Position numbers and translations under genes: made by a program. Shown here piece after piece: positions 23,305 to 35,629 of a stretch of 64,000 nucleotides of DNA. Source of the DNA: Lunularia cruciata (taxonomy: Eukaryota; Streptophyta; Marchantiopsida; Lunulariales; Lunulariaceae); NCBI GenBank assembly GCA_948567375.1, contig OX419756.1:40810333-40874332 (forward strand). Direction: 5' to 3'. The notes below the pieces were generated by a model, which saw nothing but the letters and a program-made list of their open reading frames with translations, made no database searches and was not told the origin of the DNA. How positions within the stretch are numbered: position 1 is the first letter of the stretch; each line of letters opens with the position of its first letter.

Positions 23305-24027
23305 TGTAATACTCCAAAGACAAGAGAAGAGAGAAACATAGATTTCACACTCAATCATCTGATGCCCCAAAGGAGAACCTTCTCTTATATAGACAAAGAG
23401 GATCTTCTCCAAGGAAGCTCCACCATAGGATTAGGCACATAGATAGGTGACATGTCAGCAAGCTGCAGCCTTGGATTACTTACTTGAGTGTGTGACATGT
23501 TGGTCATGTTCCTATCTGGTTGGTCAAACAAGCTTTGATCAGAGGGAATCTTTTTGAAGGAACCTCAAAATCAAGTAGGTGAGGTACCGTTGGAAAGCTC
23601 TTGACAAGACAAAACAAGGGGGAGGAAAGGCCAGCCTTTCCTTTGTTGGGGGGGGGGAAGGGGTTTGGTACATTTTGAATCCTAATTCATCCGTTTAGGC
23701 CTCCAAAATTGCATTCAAAGATTCTAGGCATATTTTGATTCTTACTCTATTAGTAGAAGTTCCCTTTTGGTGATACCTCTTTCTGATCTATTTAGTCCAT
23801 CATGTGTAACATCCTTCCAGATGTTACTAAACCAATTCTCACCTTTAAATCATATGTCTAGCTATTGGTTCTAAGGTTTTAAAGTCTATTTTGGTTTCTA
23901 CCTTATTAGCAGTACTATTTTGGTAATACTTCCATCTGATCTATTTTTCCACCATGTATAATATCATTCCAAATGTTACCAAACCAAATTTCACATCTAC
24001 ATCATATGGCTAGCTCTTGGTATTACA
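23305..24027 (-). repeat. Element D 3' LTR
   Basis: 723 bp, bounded by TG...CA on the minus strand and preceded there by the polypurine tract at 24028-24041. It aligns over its length with 29848-30546. Confidence 0.8.
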
Positions 24028-24054
24028 AACCTCCCTCCTTTTAAGATGTCCTTG

Positions 24055-26770
24055 TTGTATAGTTGTTGCTCAAACGCTTGCACCAACACCGGTGCATATG
24101 TCAAATTGGCAACAAGCTTCCAAGTTGCCTCATAGAGGAGGTAACCTTTCCATTGTACCAAGTAGTCCACCCGTGGATGGCAAGTACCACACATGCATTT
24201 TTGGAGGATACGCTCCACTTCATATTCCTTCATGCCATAAATGAGTGTTGAACAAGGTCGAAGGTCTTGTGTGGAATGATAGTGACCCATTCAAGGAGCA
24301 TATCTGCATAGTAGGGAAACATGGAACATTGGATGGATCTTCATGTGTGGTGGTAACTTGAGGTGATAGGCCATAGCCTCAACTTGATGAAGAATAGAAA
24401 AAGGCCCAATAAAATGAGGTCTGAGCTTACAAGGGCCAACTAATGTGAGGTTGGTTATAGATAGCCACACTTGATCCCCAACATTGAACTTCATGTGCCT
24501 ACATTGTACATTGGCATACTACTTCTCTTGATTTTGTGCAATTTGTAAGTTGTGCTTAGCACTCTCTACATCTTGTTGGATTCTAGAAACAAATGTGTTG
24601 ACTGCATCGACCTTGGTAGCCATCGGATGGATCTTCATCAAGCTAGAAGGTGTGAAGGGATGCTCACCTTACATGAGAAAGAACGGAGTGACACAGGTGG
24701 ATGCATTCACCAAATTGTTGTAAGAAAATTCCACCAATGGGAGGAGGGTGTCCCACCTCTCTTGCTCCTCTAAGGTGAAGCCGTGCAACATGTCTTCAAG
24801 AGTGCAATTAGCCCACTCTTTTTGTCCATATGTTTGTGGGTGGTAAGCTGTGGACATGGCCAATTTAGTTTTGAGGAAACCAAAGAGTGTTTGCCAAAAC
24901 AAATTGGTGAATTGAGTGCCTCTATCGGTGATGAGTTCTCAAGACAAGCCATGGTGAGAGGAGACTACATCTAAGTATAATTGAGCTAGTTGTGGAGCGG
25001 TCATATCCTTGGTGGTAAGGCGTACATGAGTCATTTTGCTGAGCCAATCCACATGGATCACTATGGAGTCAAACCTTGAAGTGGTCTTGCGTCATTTATA
25101 GACAAGATCCATACTCACTTGTTCCCAACATTGTGTAGGAGTGGGGAGAGGTTGAAGGAGCCCTACATGAGCCTGATTAAAAGCTTTGTTCTATTGACAT
25201 AGTAGGCAGTTGTGTATATAGTCTATCACATTGATGCTCATCTTGGCCCAATAGTAATGACATTGGACTGCATCCAAGGTCTTGTCCACTCCAACATGAC
25301 CTACAATGGCCAAATCATGATATTCTGCTAGAATGGTAGTGCGTAATTTGGGGACATTTGGGAGCCATAATTTTCCATCATGAAAAGATGAGTCCTTGGG
25401 TGTTGGTGACGCCTTTGGATGATTGTGCTCCTACAATCTGTGGATCAACTTTTGTAACAACAAAAATATTTGCCTAGAATTCTAGGTTAAGCTTAACCTT
25501 TGCCACTAAACTTTTTGCCATTGGCAAGCCGGTGAATGCATCTGCAAGTTGCTTCTTCTCTTCCATGTAATTGATTATCATGTTGAAATGTTGTTGGCAC
25601 TCTGCCCATCAAATTTGGTGATGAGATAGATCTTTCTATGTCTCAAGGTAGACTAGAGGTTTGTGGTTTGTCTCTACTACAAATGCCTTCTCGCCCAGCT
25701 AGTGCTTCTAATGCTTGGTTGCAAGGACAATGGCTAGCTCTTCTCATTTTGTGGTGTGATAGTTGCACTCTGCTGGTAATAACTTTTGAGAGAAATATGC
25801 AATTGGATGCCATCTGTCATGCCTATCTGTCATGCCATCTTCTCCTATTGCTATGCTTGATACATCTATAGCCAACTTGATTGGACGTTTTGGGTCATAC
25901 CACTTTCAGATTGGTGCATGTAGCAAGGCGGCTTTCAATTCTTGAAAGGCCAACTCTTGTGAGGTTCCACACATCCTCTTTTTCCCCTTGCCAAGTAGTG
26001 CCGTTAAAGGTTGTGCAACCTTGGAGAAGTCCTTGACAAATCAATGATAAAATCCCATCAACCCCATGAAGCTCTTGAGTTGAGTTTGATCTTCTGGGGG
26101 ACTCCATTTCTGAATGATCTCTATTTTATCTGTCAATACTTGAATACCCTTTGCACTTACTCTATGCACCAAGTAGTCTACTTCAAACTTGCCAAACTTG
26201 CACTTTGAGATTTTGGCATATAGTCAATTCTATCTTAGAATCTGGAGTGCTTCTTGTAGATGTTGTTTGTGTTCCATCATTGTGCTATTGTATACTAAGA
26301 TTTTGTCCAAGAAGACAATAATAGACTTATCCAACTATGTCCAAAATATATCATGCATTAGACTCATGAAAGTGACAACTGCATTGGTGATGCCAAAAGG
26401 CATCATGAGATACTCAAAGTGGCCATACTTGGTTCAAAATGCAGTTTTATACACATCCTGAGCAATTTGGATTTGATTGTAACTGCTTTGTAAGTCCAAT
26501 TTGGTGAAGTATCTTGCTCCATGGAGTTGATCAAACAAGTCATCCATGCAAGGTAAAGGGTATTTGTTCCTCACTATTTGTTGATTGAGACCCCAATAGT
26601 CAATGCACATGCACATTGTACCGTCCTTCTTCTTCTTCTTCTTCTTCAGACCAAGACAAGGGCCCCATATGGTGATACATTGGATAGGATGAACCCTTTT
26701 TGCAACATATCCTCAATTTGAGTCTTACACTCCTCTAACTCCTAAGGTGATAGGCAATATGGGGCCTTAC
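24055..26770 (-). pseudogene. Element D pol remnant: RT, RNase H, integrase, chromodomain
   Basis: Reading the minus strand: an RT block near 26430-26760 ([27 protein letters not shown]); an RNase H region near 25690-26000; an integrase zinc-binding region and core at about 24670-25330, where DRGTQF and STAYHPQT are recognisable but the last acidic motif reads GQKEWANC; then the integrase C-terminus (24291-24494) and a chromodomain near 24060-24230 (YEVERIL, YLVQWKGY). Many stops interrupt the frame, so it is not functional. In chromoviruses the chromodomain binds histone marks and guides integration; here it is only a fossil. Confidence 0.8.
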
Positions 26771-27092
26771 AAGGAGGTGTCTTCCCCAAGAGTGTCTCAA
26801 TTTTATGATCTACTTTCCTTTTTGGTGGTAACCCCGAGGGTAGATCATTGGGAAAGACATTTTGAAACTCATTCACCACATCCTTCAATTTCTTAGGAAT
26901 TTGTCCATCAAGTTGTGCACTCTGGACTTCTCTTATTAGACCCATGAAACATCTATTGATCTTACAAATAGTTGCTGTCCCTATGACATAAAGAGGCAAT
27001 TCTTGCATGTGTGCTATTTCTTTAGCACCAATGATCGACCATTGGTGGGTTCTAACTACTTTCTTCCTCCAAAATACCATAGGGTTGTATTG

Positions 27093-27714
27093 TTACGTCC
27101 ATAGCATGCATAAGATTGCATCATAATGAGCTAATTGTATCACTTGCCACTCAATTGCTTCTTGATATTCTCCTACAAAGGGTGTTACTTGTCTAGGTAA
27201 TGATTCAATCCTCTCTATTTGCTTGTTAGGTAACTCTAATTCTTTGTTCTCATCTCTCTCTAGATCTATTCCCAATCTTTTTGCAATAGAGCAAGACAAG
27301 AAATTCTTTGTTGCTCTTGGATCTATAAATACTCTCACTTGATTATCTTCTAGGACTCCATTCACAACAATCAATTGTGAGGTTGCCTTTTGGGACCTTT
27401 GTGCGCTTGTCTTCTTCCTTCCCTTGCTTTTCTGCTTCCTTATTGAGCCAATAAGGCTGCAAGGTACATTTAAACACAATCTTTTTTTTTCAGAAGTAAT
27501 GTCCAACTCCTCTTCTTCAATGCATCTCTCCATGTTGTTCAAAGATCACCAATATGAAGGGCAAGGGCTTCTAGTGAGACAAGCACGACAATTGATAGAT
27601 ATGTGCCCAATACGACCACAACTATAACAACGGTGTTGTTCTCCTTGAATTCATTCTCCTCGTGGGACTCCATCTCTCCGTTCTTCTAACCGCCATGCTC
27701 TCCTTGAAGTGGTC
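27093..27714 (-). pseudogene. Element D zinc knuckle and protease remnant
   Basis: Minus-strand reading gives a CCHC knuckle (CYSCGRIGHISINC, about 27595-27640) followed by a retropepsin-like block at 27290-27400 (VRVFIDPRATKNFLS). The usual D-S/T-G-A catalytic motif is altered to DPRA, which would abolish protease activity. The upstream gag half is separated from it by the solo LTR. Confidence 0.7.
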
Positions 27715-28396
27715 TGTAACACCCATTTGTGCATGTCTGTGGTATTGTGATATTTAGCTTGGTATTACAAGTACTTAAGATATATTATTTATATTGAGAT
27801 AAAGGATGGTTCTATATTAGTCATGGTTAGCTAAAGTTAGTCATAGAGGGGACCTCACTTTAGAGGAAGTAGAAAAGATGAGCACCACTATTTTAGATTT
27901 TAGTGTGTTGACTTGGTATTATTCCTAGGTGTTTGGCTTTGAGGAAAGAGTTGAGAACTCTTGGGCCCGCAAGCCTTTTTGTTTTGGATTCTTCTTTAGT
28001 CCAAGGATAGCCCATGTGAAGGAATCCTTGACTTAGTGGTTGGGTCAAGATAAGACCACATGCTTAGGGGAATATGCCCATGTGAATAGATATTCCTTTC
28101 TACTTTTTGACTTTACTTGACTTTTAGCCTAGTAACTTGAGCTACTCCAATAATTAGTAACTTTGGTGCGTAATTATTCACAAGTATATAAACAAGGGAT
28201 GAAGAGGTACTCATCATCCTTTCATTTGCAACTCTATCTCTCTCATTGAGTTCTCTAGTGAGCAATGTCTTGAGTCTTGGAGTGTTAGACTTGGAGGAGT
28301 TTGATGGAGTTGGGGTTCCTTGCTTTCTTAGTCCATGATGCACTACCATAATAGCCATCATAGGTTCATCCTGAGTGAGAGATAGGCCGGCTCACA
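27715..28396 (+). mobile_element. Solo LTR of family A inside element D
   Basis: 682 bp from TGTAACACCC to CCGGCTCACA, colinear with the A LTRs at 52227-52905 and 59354-60032. No internal A sequence is attached. Flanks read GGTC and AGTC, consistent with a 4-5-bp target duplication carrying one change. Removing it rejoins the D gag frame across KEH / HFKESM on the minus strand. It is the product of LTR-LTR recombination that deleted a full A element. Confidence 0.85.
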
Positions 28397-28530
28397 AGTC
28401 GTGCTCCTTGATCTCAAAACTAAAGGTTGCCCAGTTCCATTGGTATTGGTCCACCCATGTGTGGCATTTCTGCCCGATTATATTGAGGTGGAACTACTCC
28501 TTCACCTCCACCCAACACCCTTGCTATTCT

Positions 28531-29025
28531 CTATGCACAAGCAATGACTTCAAATATTGTGCAAGGATTTTGTACCATAACTTCTTGGTGAATTTGCTCC
28601 TTCAACCCTCGTTTGAAATTGTCAAGAGCCTCTACTGAATTCATGTTGGTTATTGCAACTTGTAGATCTAGAAATGCCTCCATATACTCTTGTATGCTAT
28701 TTTTTTGTTTCAATCCATATAGTCGGATGCGGGCTATATGCACTAAATCCACTAACTAGAAATTCTTCAGCAATCCTTCTTGTATTCTTGTCTATGTGAC
28801 CTCCCTTCTCTCTGCCAACATGGATTGTTCCCAAGCATTGTACCATGTGAGGGCTTTATCAGCCAAATACTCACATGCAAACACACATGCAACATGCTTG
28901 GTGATCTTTGTTGAGAATAATAAAAAATATTGATTCATTCTTGAGATCCAAGTTTCCACTACCCCCATCATATACTGCCTCTTGTAGAGCTCAATGTTGC
29001 AGGTCTTCTTCATTTGGAGCAACAA
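28531..29025 (-). pseudogene. Element D gag remnant
   Basis: Minus-strand blocks resemble the retrotransposon gag core: a WISRMNQYF segment followed by ALTWYNAWEQ (28792-29025), then a segment with SIQEYMEAFLDLQ and NFKRGLKEQI (28531-28752). The two blocks are separated by stops. It continues through the solo LTR into the zinc knuckle. Non-functional. Confidence 0.7.
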
Positions 29026-29847
29026 TATGGCTTAATTGTTGACTGGGTTCGTAGGCACAAGTGCCTCTCCAAGTACTTCAATCGCAGGTATTGGGTTTTG
29101 AGACAAATCTTCTTCTTGCATTGCTTGATCATTCCTAAGTGTCTACACTTGACTTTGTAATACCTCCATGATCATCTTAATCTCTCAAAATTTTTTCAAC
29201 ATCCCTTGCATTCCTTGCACTAGCTCATGCAATTGCGGATCCATGGTTCTTGCAACACTCAATTGCTACTGTCTACTTCAATAGAGAGTTAATATGATCA
29301 CTCTAGAGGGCGCACAAACTATCAGGACTACCATTGGGACCTCATAAGCTATCACTCGTTGATAATATTCTTCACCAAAATTTTTTGACCATGAAATCTC
29401 TAAATATCACTTTCGGTCTCACTACATAACAAATTTCTACTTGAGTGTTGAAAGGGAGAGGATTTGGGACATTCAAATCCTCCATATCATAATAGAATGT
29501 AGATTGTCAAATCCCACTCTCTATCGTATACCACCATAGGTAGAATCATTGGGTTTGGTGAATTCATCACTCTATTCATGAATTTTGCTCCAAATAGATA
29601 AATTAGCGATACTCTCATTTGTTCACACTAGATGTATATAATCTTGATGTGGGATGGATTCAAGAATGGGAAGCTAGGTGTGGGAAATTGTACTCCTAGT
29701 GCATCCATCCCATCCTTTTCTAAAGCCCTTCCCAAGTCTAGCAATTGCACTATGTTCTTCACCTCAAATTACTCAGTTTCAATAGCTTGTGCTCTTCCAA
29801 GAGAGGTGATCCACTCTCTTGGATTAAAACACTCACTCTGATACCAT
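29026..29847 (-). other. Element D 5' leader with tRNA-iMet-type primer binding site
   Basis: TGGTATCAGAG (minus strand, 29837-29847) directly abuts the 5' LTR and matches the common plant PBS complementary to initiator tRNA-Met. The remainder has no clear coding frame and appears to be leader plus decayed gag start. Confidence 0.7.
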
Positions 29848-30546
29848 TGTAATACTCCAAGGACAAGATAAGAAAGAAAACATAAATTTCACACTCAATC
29901 ATTCGATGCCCCAAAGGAGCACCTTCTCTTTATTACATAGACAAGAGGATCTCCTCCAAGGAAGCTCTCCCATAGGATTAGGACATAGATAGATGACATC
30001 TCAGCAAGCTCCACCCTTGGATTACTTACTTGACATGTTGGTCTTGGTCCTATCTGGTTGGTCAAACAAGCTTTGATTAGATGGAATCTTTTAGGGAATC
30101 TTCCTAAAGGCACCTCAGAATCAAGTAAGTGAGGTACCGTTGGAAAGCTCTTGATGAGACAAACCAGGAAGGAGGGGAGGGGGGGATTATACAAGGCCTA
30201 ATTCATACATTTAGGCCTCCAATATTACCTCCAAAGATTTTAGGCATATTTGGGTTCCTACTCTATTAGTAGAAGTTCACTTTTGGTGATACCTCTATCT
30301 GATCTATTTAGTCCATCATGTGTAACATGCTTCTAGATGTTACTAAACCAATTTTCACCTTCAAATCATATGTCTAGCTATTGGTTCTAAGGTTTTCAAG
30401 TCTATTTTGGTTTCTGCCTTATTAGTAGAAGTACTCTTTTGGTGATATTCTATCTGATCTATTTTGTCCATCATGTATAACATCATTCTAGATGTTACCA
30501 AACCAAATTTCATATCTAAATCATATGGCTAGCTCTTGGTATTACA
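29848..30546 (-). repeat. Element D 5' LTR
   Basis: 699 bp, TG...CA on the minus strand, colinear with 23305-24027. The flanking CATAA on the right is the putative target duplication. Confidence 0.8.
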
Positions 30547-30993
30547 CATAATAATCAATTTATTTACACAACTCAAATCACACTCAATCAGATCAGTACT
30601 TGATTTGTCACTCAATAATCTGCCAATAATTGGGCACTAATTATAGTCAAGCCACATCCACTCTAGCCAAGAGAATCCATGTGATGCTTGTCGGTCTTTA
30701 TCCACCATAATTAGGAACTCGAAGACTCAACATCAGAGAAGTGAGCTCTTTGGAGCTACACTTCAAAAGTATACCCCCTAGACTTGAGCTAGGTCTCAAA
30801 ATGTAATAGTCCCAATTACATCACACCCAATGGTGCAAAAAATGTTAAATGATGGTGGGCCCTACCATGTAATCAGTACTCTAAACATGAAATCTGACCA
30901 TGAACAAGTAGCATATGAGTAACTACCAAAATACTCTTGATTACCAACACTACTACTCTAGAGTTTGAGCAATCTAGGTGTGACACTACAAAT
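30547..30993 (-). repeat. Element C LTR, partial (minus strand)
   Basis: Starts at the equivalent of TGTCACACCATTTGTAG (here TATCACACC). It aligns for about 450 bp with 39730-40180, at very roughly 70-75% by eye, until the element D boundary. The 118 bp to its right (30994-31111) is the segment also found at 23200-23304. Confidence 0.65.
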
Positions 30994-31279
30994 GGTGTGA
31001 TAGCTATTGTGTATATATACATTGTTACACAACATACATAGTTGTCAACATCACACACTATAGAAGCACAACTCATACATAAGTCATACATGGACTCTAA
31101 AGTACCACAATCGCCTCCCTAGTTGGCAATTAGGTCCCTCTAACTCAAGATAGCCATCTACTCCAAGTATATGGTATACCTTATGGTGAGTAAAAGATCA
31201 AGAAGCCGGGTGCTATTGAGCGCCATTTTTAGTCGCTTATCTACAATCTATACCATATAAAGGATGAACTAGCTATAGG

Positions 31280-31579
31280 TCAAGTACATCTAGGACATAA
31301 CCATTGTCCTGGAAGAACCACTATAAGAGGAGAAGTCATACATGCCATATGCCATCCTCTTGAACAATTATCACACACTAACATATTAGTAGCTCTACTA
31401 GAAGAGCCGCATAACATACACCACAAGCCTACACTTGGGAGTGCCAAGCTTGGGTCAATTGTACCATCAATTTTTGGGAGGTGGCATAGCATACAATTGT
31501 TCACATGATCCTTCCAAAAAACACCATCACTTCCTTCTAACACAAGGACTCTAGATGGCAAAACCTTGTGCACTCTCAA
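31280..31579 (-). pseudogene. PHD finger at the end of element C pol
   Basis: The open minus-strand stretch encodes about 99 residues. It contains a C4HC3 pattern: CMLCGSSS, MLVCDNCSRGWHMAC and WLCPRC, with the Trp two residues before the final CxxC typical of PHD fingers. It is preceded by a conserved-looking KDHVNNCMLCHLP segment. PHD fingers read histone H3 tails in chromatin proteins. In a retroelement, at the position where chromoviruses carry a chromodomain, it may direct integration (inference). This is the best-preserved coding block of the copy. Confidence 0.7.
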
Positions 31580-31619
31580 GATAGTGTGGCCAATAGAAAC
31601 ATCAAGTGTCGTAGGTGCT

Positions 31620-34330
31620 ATTTGTTGTAGATATATATAGTCACATAGATGAAATCAATTGATTGAAGGTCTTTAAACTCCTCCTCAAATGGAAGCATAG
31701 AGTAAGGTATCCATATGTTGAGAAATAGCCAAGTTCCCAAAGGCCATCTGGATCACTCTCCAAAGGATCTCTGCCCGTTGAGAACATACATTCATCCATA
31801 CATCTGGATCATCCAAGTCCAAAACTAAAGTAGCAACTTGATGAATGACTATTGGTAAATATGGATCTTGTCCATAAAGTAGAAATTAAGGAGAGAAGGA
31901 TGCTAAGGAGGCTTGACGGCTGAACCAATAATCCATGGCCAACCATGGTAACTAAAGATCCCAATCTCCCAAGTAGCTTCTTTGCAAACCATACTTTTGC
32001 GATCCTTTCTTCATTGTCTAAACCACTCTCTTTATTAATCCATTTGCCTTAGGGTGATCTCAAGAGGTAGTATGATGATCAATCAAAGCTTTTTCACTCA
32101 AGACTTGAAACTCCTCCAAGAACTCTGTACCCTAATCAATCAAAATATCAACTAGTGCACCAAAATGACTCAGTACCCAATCTAAGAATGAGTAAGTTGT
32201 CCCTTCACTAGACTTATCAGGAAGTGCCACCAACTCACCACTTGGAGAAGTGCTCCACCATCACCAAAACATACCGATGATGTCTCACAATCAATAGTAA
32301 AGGTCCAACAAAGTCCAAACTCTAACAATAACCCAACCCCATGATAGGTAATGGGTGTAACTATGATGTAGGAGCATTAAATGATGCTCTAACCCAATCA
32401 CAAACCACACATTTAACAACAAATTACTGTACATCAATATGCATACCGCACCACCAATAATGATTCTGGAGCAAGCTATATGTACGCTTTACTCCAAAAT
32501 GTCCTAGCTCCTCATGAACCTGAAAAACCAACTATGGTCTCTAAGATGGAAGTGGTACTACTCGCACTCTACCATCCTCCCATACATGTAGAAGGTGTCT
32601 GCACTCCAAACTCAACCGTCTGGCCCATTGAAGAACACGATCCCTCTTCTTGACTCCAATTGTGTCACCCACAACACCAATGCAAAGATAGTCCATCACC
32701 AAGATATCATCACAAATGTCTCGCTGAATTGTACCACTATCTCCACTCTCTGGATCTTTGACCTCAATAACTCCTCTTGTATGCACTTAGAGAGATACCA
32801 CCAAAGCCTCAGAAAATATACAAAGAAAGGTAGATGTATGCCACTTGGCACTATCTCTTCATTTTTCTCACCATGCTAACGTGCTCTTGTTTGATCCCAT
32901 TGGCTGGGACATGGGTTTATACTCAACCCATATGCATCACAATTCACCACTCCAGGTCTATGAATAATTGTGAAATCATAATCCTATAAAATCAAAGCAC
33001 ATTATGCAAGTTTCCCTAAAAGCTTGTCGGACTCCATCAACCACTTCAATGGCTGATAATCAATGATGAAAGTAAAGGGGTTACCAAATAGGTAACATCA
33101 GAAATGTGCTATTGCCCATATTGCTACCAAGCATTCCCCCTAATATGAACTATACTTCACCTTTTCTGTAGCATAGGCCACCAAAAACTCCTTCCCCTCA
33201 TCATCATGATAGATGAGTATTGCTCCAAGCCCCAACATAATCAAATTAGTGTGAACCTAAAATGGTCATCCTTTGATTGGTCTCCTCAAAATAGGAGCAA
33301 ATGTCAACCTCTCCTTGAGCTCTATAGAAGCTCTCTCCTGCTCATCTCCCCAACACCACTCTTGTGTAAACTTGGTTAGCTTTGTCAAGGCCTTGGGAAT
33401 GGCACTAAATCCTCTAACATAACGATGATATAAGTTTGCCAATGCAAGGAATGCTTGCACTCTACTCACATCCGTAGGTCAAGGAATATGTGCAATAGCC
33501 TCCACCTTGGTCTGCTAAACACCAAGTTCTCCAAGGTAGATAGTGTGACCCAAATACTCAACCTGCTTGTGGAAGAACCTACACTTCCTAGGATGTAATT
33601 TGAGTCCATGAGATCTCAACCTCTCAAACACCTCCAACAATTGTCCCTCATGCTCCTCCACAATAGTGCTATAGACCAAATGTCATCAATATAGCACCAA
33701 ACAAAATCCAACCTATCTAGGATCCTATCCATGACCTTCTGGAACTCAATAGGAGCATTCTTTAACCCAAATGGTTAGAACGTCCAATGATATAACACAT
33801 CAATAGCCAAAATGCTGTCTTGGACTTATCTTCCTCCCTGATTGGCAACTAATGATATCATGCTCAAAGATCCAAACTATTAAAGACCTTTGCATGACCA
33901 ATCCATCAAAGATCTCCTCCAATGTAGGCATGGCATACTAACTAGTCTTAGTATGTTGGTTGATAGGACAATAATCTCCACACATCCACATCCCTGCATA
34001 TCCTTCTTGGCGGGCATCATTGTAGCTAATGCATACTCTCTATGTGAAATCTCTACCAAACCAGCCTCAAAAATGTCACTACTTTGGCTCTAAATCACTG
34101 CTCTCTCCATGTCACTATATTGATAGGGATGTTAGAGAATTGGTGTATTTCTAGTCAACTCAATCTGTATATGAGGTCCCTTTAGAGCACCCAATCCTTC
34201 ATTCTGAAGGTAAAACAACTCGTGTAGCTCTTCAAGAACCTCCAAACTCTCTATCTTTCCCCTCTTGTAAGCTTAGGTCCCAGATCTGGCTTCCAAGTAT
34301 CCTTTGTAATTGTTGTAGGAGTAGAAGACG
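31620..34330 (-). pseudogene. Element C pol remnant: RT, RNase H, integrase
   Basis: Minus-strand reading gives RT fragments near 33640-34100 (MPAKKD; CGDY-like; HPRKCRFFHKQVEYLGHT), the RT-RNase H connection at 33266-33469 (FLALANLYHRYVRGFSAIPK), RNase H near 33000-33250 (AYATEKVKYS, PLKWLM), and an integrase core near 32050-32160 in which DRGTEF has become D-stop-GTEF and the final Glu motif reads NGLIKR. Multiple stops and frameshifts are present. Non-functional. Confidence 0.7.
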
Positions 34331-35039
34331 TATTGACTAGCTGCTACACTAGGCCCTTGGGAATTGTAGTGTCATGCCGCCAAGCACTAGAGGTCCCAAC
34401 CTCAGTGTGAAAAACTCCCTCTACTTTGGCTGCAAGCTCCATATGTCCTCTAGCTACATCCCAAGTAGACCAAGGGTGTAATCCAAGTAGACCACGCTCA
34501 CTTGGATGGACTCCAAGTAGATCACTCTCTCTAATAGCCACTGATTGTGTTCCAAGAATACCCTATCCACTCAGTCCATCACCCCCATCATGTGCTTGAA
34601 TCATCTCAATAGGCACAGAGCTCACAAGTATTTGATGGTGATGCCTATCAAGCACATCCTACGCTGCTCTGCTAAGCCAAGGCTCACAATCTAGGTCCAT
34701 AGCTTGACCTAACACTTGATGCTTGGATGCCTCTAACACTACTGGGACAACGGTAATATCAATGCAAAAACCCATCACCCGCTCTCTCTCATTGGCATTG
34801 GGCTTTACCAACTATTGTAATTGTGAGTCCTAAACCAGTCTAGGACCTCCTTCTCAGAAAGCATGGGAGCATGGGAAACTCATAAGTGTAGGAAAAGCGG
34901 CTTGGAGCTGTCCAACTAGGTTTACCATTGCCATAGGTGAATTATCAGCCACTACCACCATCTATAATTGATGCCCAACATCCAAGATGCCATCAACCAT
35001 GATGTGGTCTAGTCATTGAGTCCCATCATGTACCTCTTT
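34331..35039 (-). other. Element C region between protease and RT
   Basis: Scattered short minus-strand open stretches with no domain I can name. By position they belong to the protease-RT linker of element C. The right end meets truncated A LTR sequence after a short direct repeat, GTACCTCTTTA. Confidence 0.45.
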
Positions 35040-35590
35040 AAAGGTACCTCTTTAGATAAGAGGAAGTAGAAAAGATGAGCACCACTATTTTGGATTCTAG
35101 TGTGTTGACTTGGTATTATTCCTAGATGTTTGGCTTTGAAGAAAGAGTTGAGAACTCTTGGGCCTGCAAGCCTTTTTGTTTTGGATTCTTCTTTAGTCCA
35201 AGGATAGCCCATGTGAAGGAATCCTTGACTTAGTACCTGGGTTATGATAAGATCACATGCTAGTGGAATAAGCCCATGTGAATGGATATTCCTTTCTACT
35301 TTTTGACTTTACTTGACTTTTAGCCTAGTAACTTGAGTTACTCCAGTAATTAGTAACTTTGGTGTGTAACTATTTCACAAGTATATAAACAAGGAGTGAG
35401 GAGGTACTCATCATCCTTTCATTTTGCATCCTTCTCTCATTGAGTTCTCTAGTGAGCAATGTCTTGAGTCTTGGAGTGTTAGCCTTGGAGGAGTTTGATG
35501 GAGTTGAGGTTCCTTGCCTTCTTAGTCCATGGTGCATTACCATAGTAGCAATCAGAGGTTCATCTTGAGTGAGAGCCAAGCCGGCTCACA
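35040..35590 (+). repeat. Element A copy 1 5' LTR, missing its first ~130 bp
   Basis: Matches A LTRs from the AGGAAGTAGAAAAGATGAGC block to the terminal CCGGCTCACA at 35590. It is followed by TGGTTCTGTTGCCGGGAC, the tRNA-Asp-like PBS. The left end is ragged. Confidence 0.8.
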
Positions 35591-35629
35591 TTTTTGGTTC
35601 TGTTGCCGGGACCTCTCTAGAAGGCAAGA

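Larger units (their letters stand above)
23305..30546 (-). mobile_element. Element D: old chromovirus-type Ty3/gypsy retrotransposon
   Basis: LTRs are 23305-24027 (3') and 29848-30546 (5'), each TGTAATACC...ATTACA on the minus strand. The flanking bases CACAA and CATAA look like a 5-bp target duplication with one change. The PBS next to the 5' LTR reads TGGTATCAGAG (tRNA-iMet type). The polypurine tract is AAAGGAGGGAGGTT. Domain order gag, PR, RT, RNase H, integrase, chromodomain is that of chromoviruses. Both LTRs and all frames are degraded; by eye the LTRs differ at roughly one base in ten over the aligned part, so it is an old insertion. A solo LTR of family A interrupts the gag region (27715-28396). 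Confidence 0.85.
30547..35039 (-). mobile_element. Element C, minus copy: 3' portion of a PHD-finger gypsy element
   Basis: From right to left the minus strand carries RT, RNase H, an integrase remnant, a PHD finger and then LTR sequence (30547-30993). The LTR resembles the start of the plus-strand C LTR at 39730. It is cut by element D on the left and meets A-family LTR sequence on the right, so gag and the 5' LTR are missing. All frames are riddled with stops and CpG is depleted compared with the C copy at 39730, so this is an old copy. Confidence 0.7.

Noticed and set aside
34331-35039. Possible DNA-methyltransferase-like segment in element C
   Set aside because: A short stretch loosely recalls such domains, but no catalytic Pro-Cys motif or other hallmark is visible.
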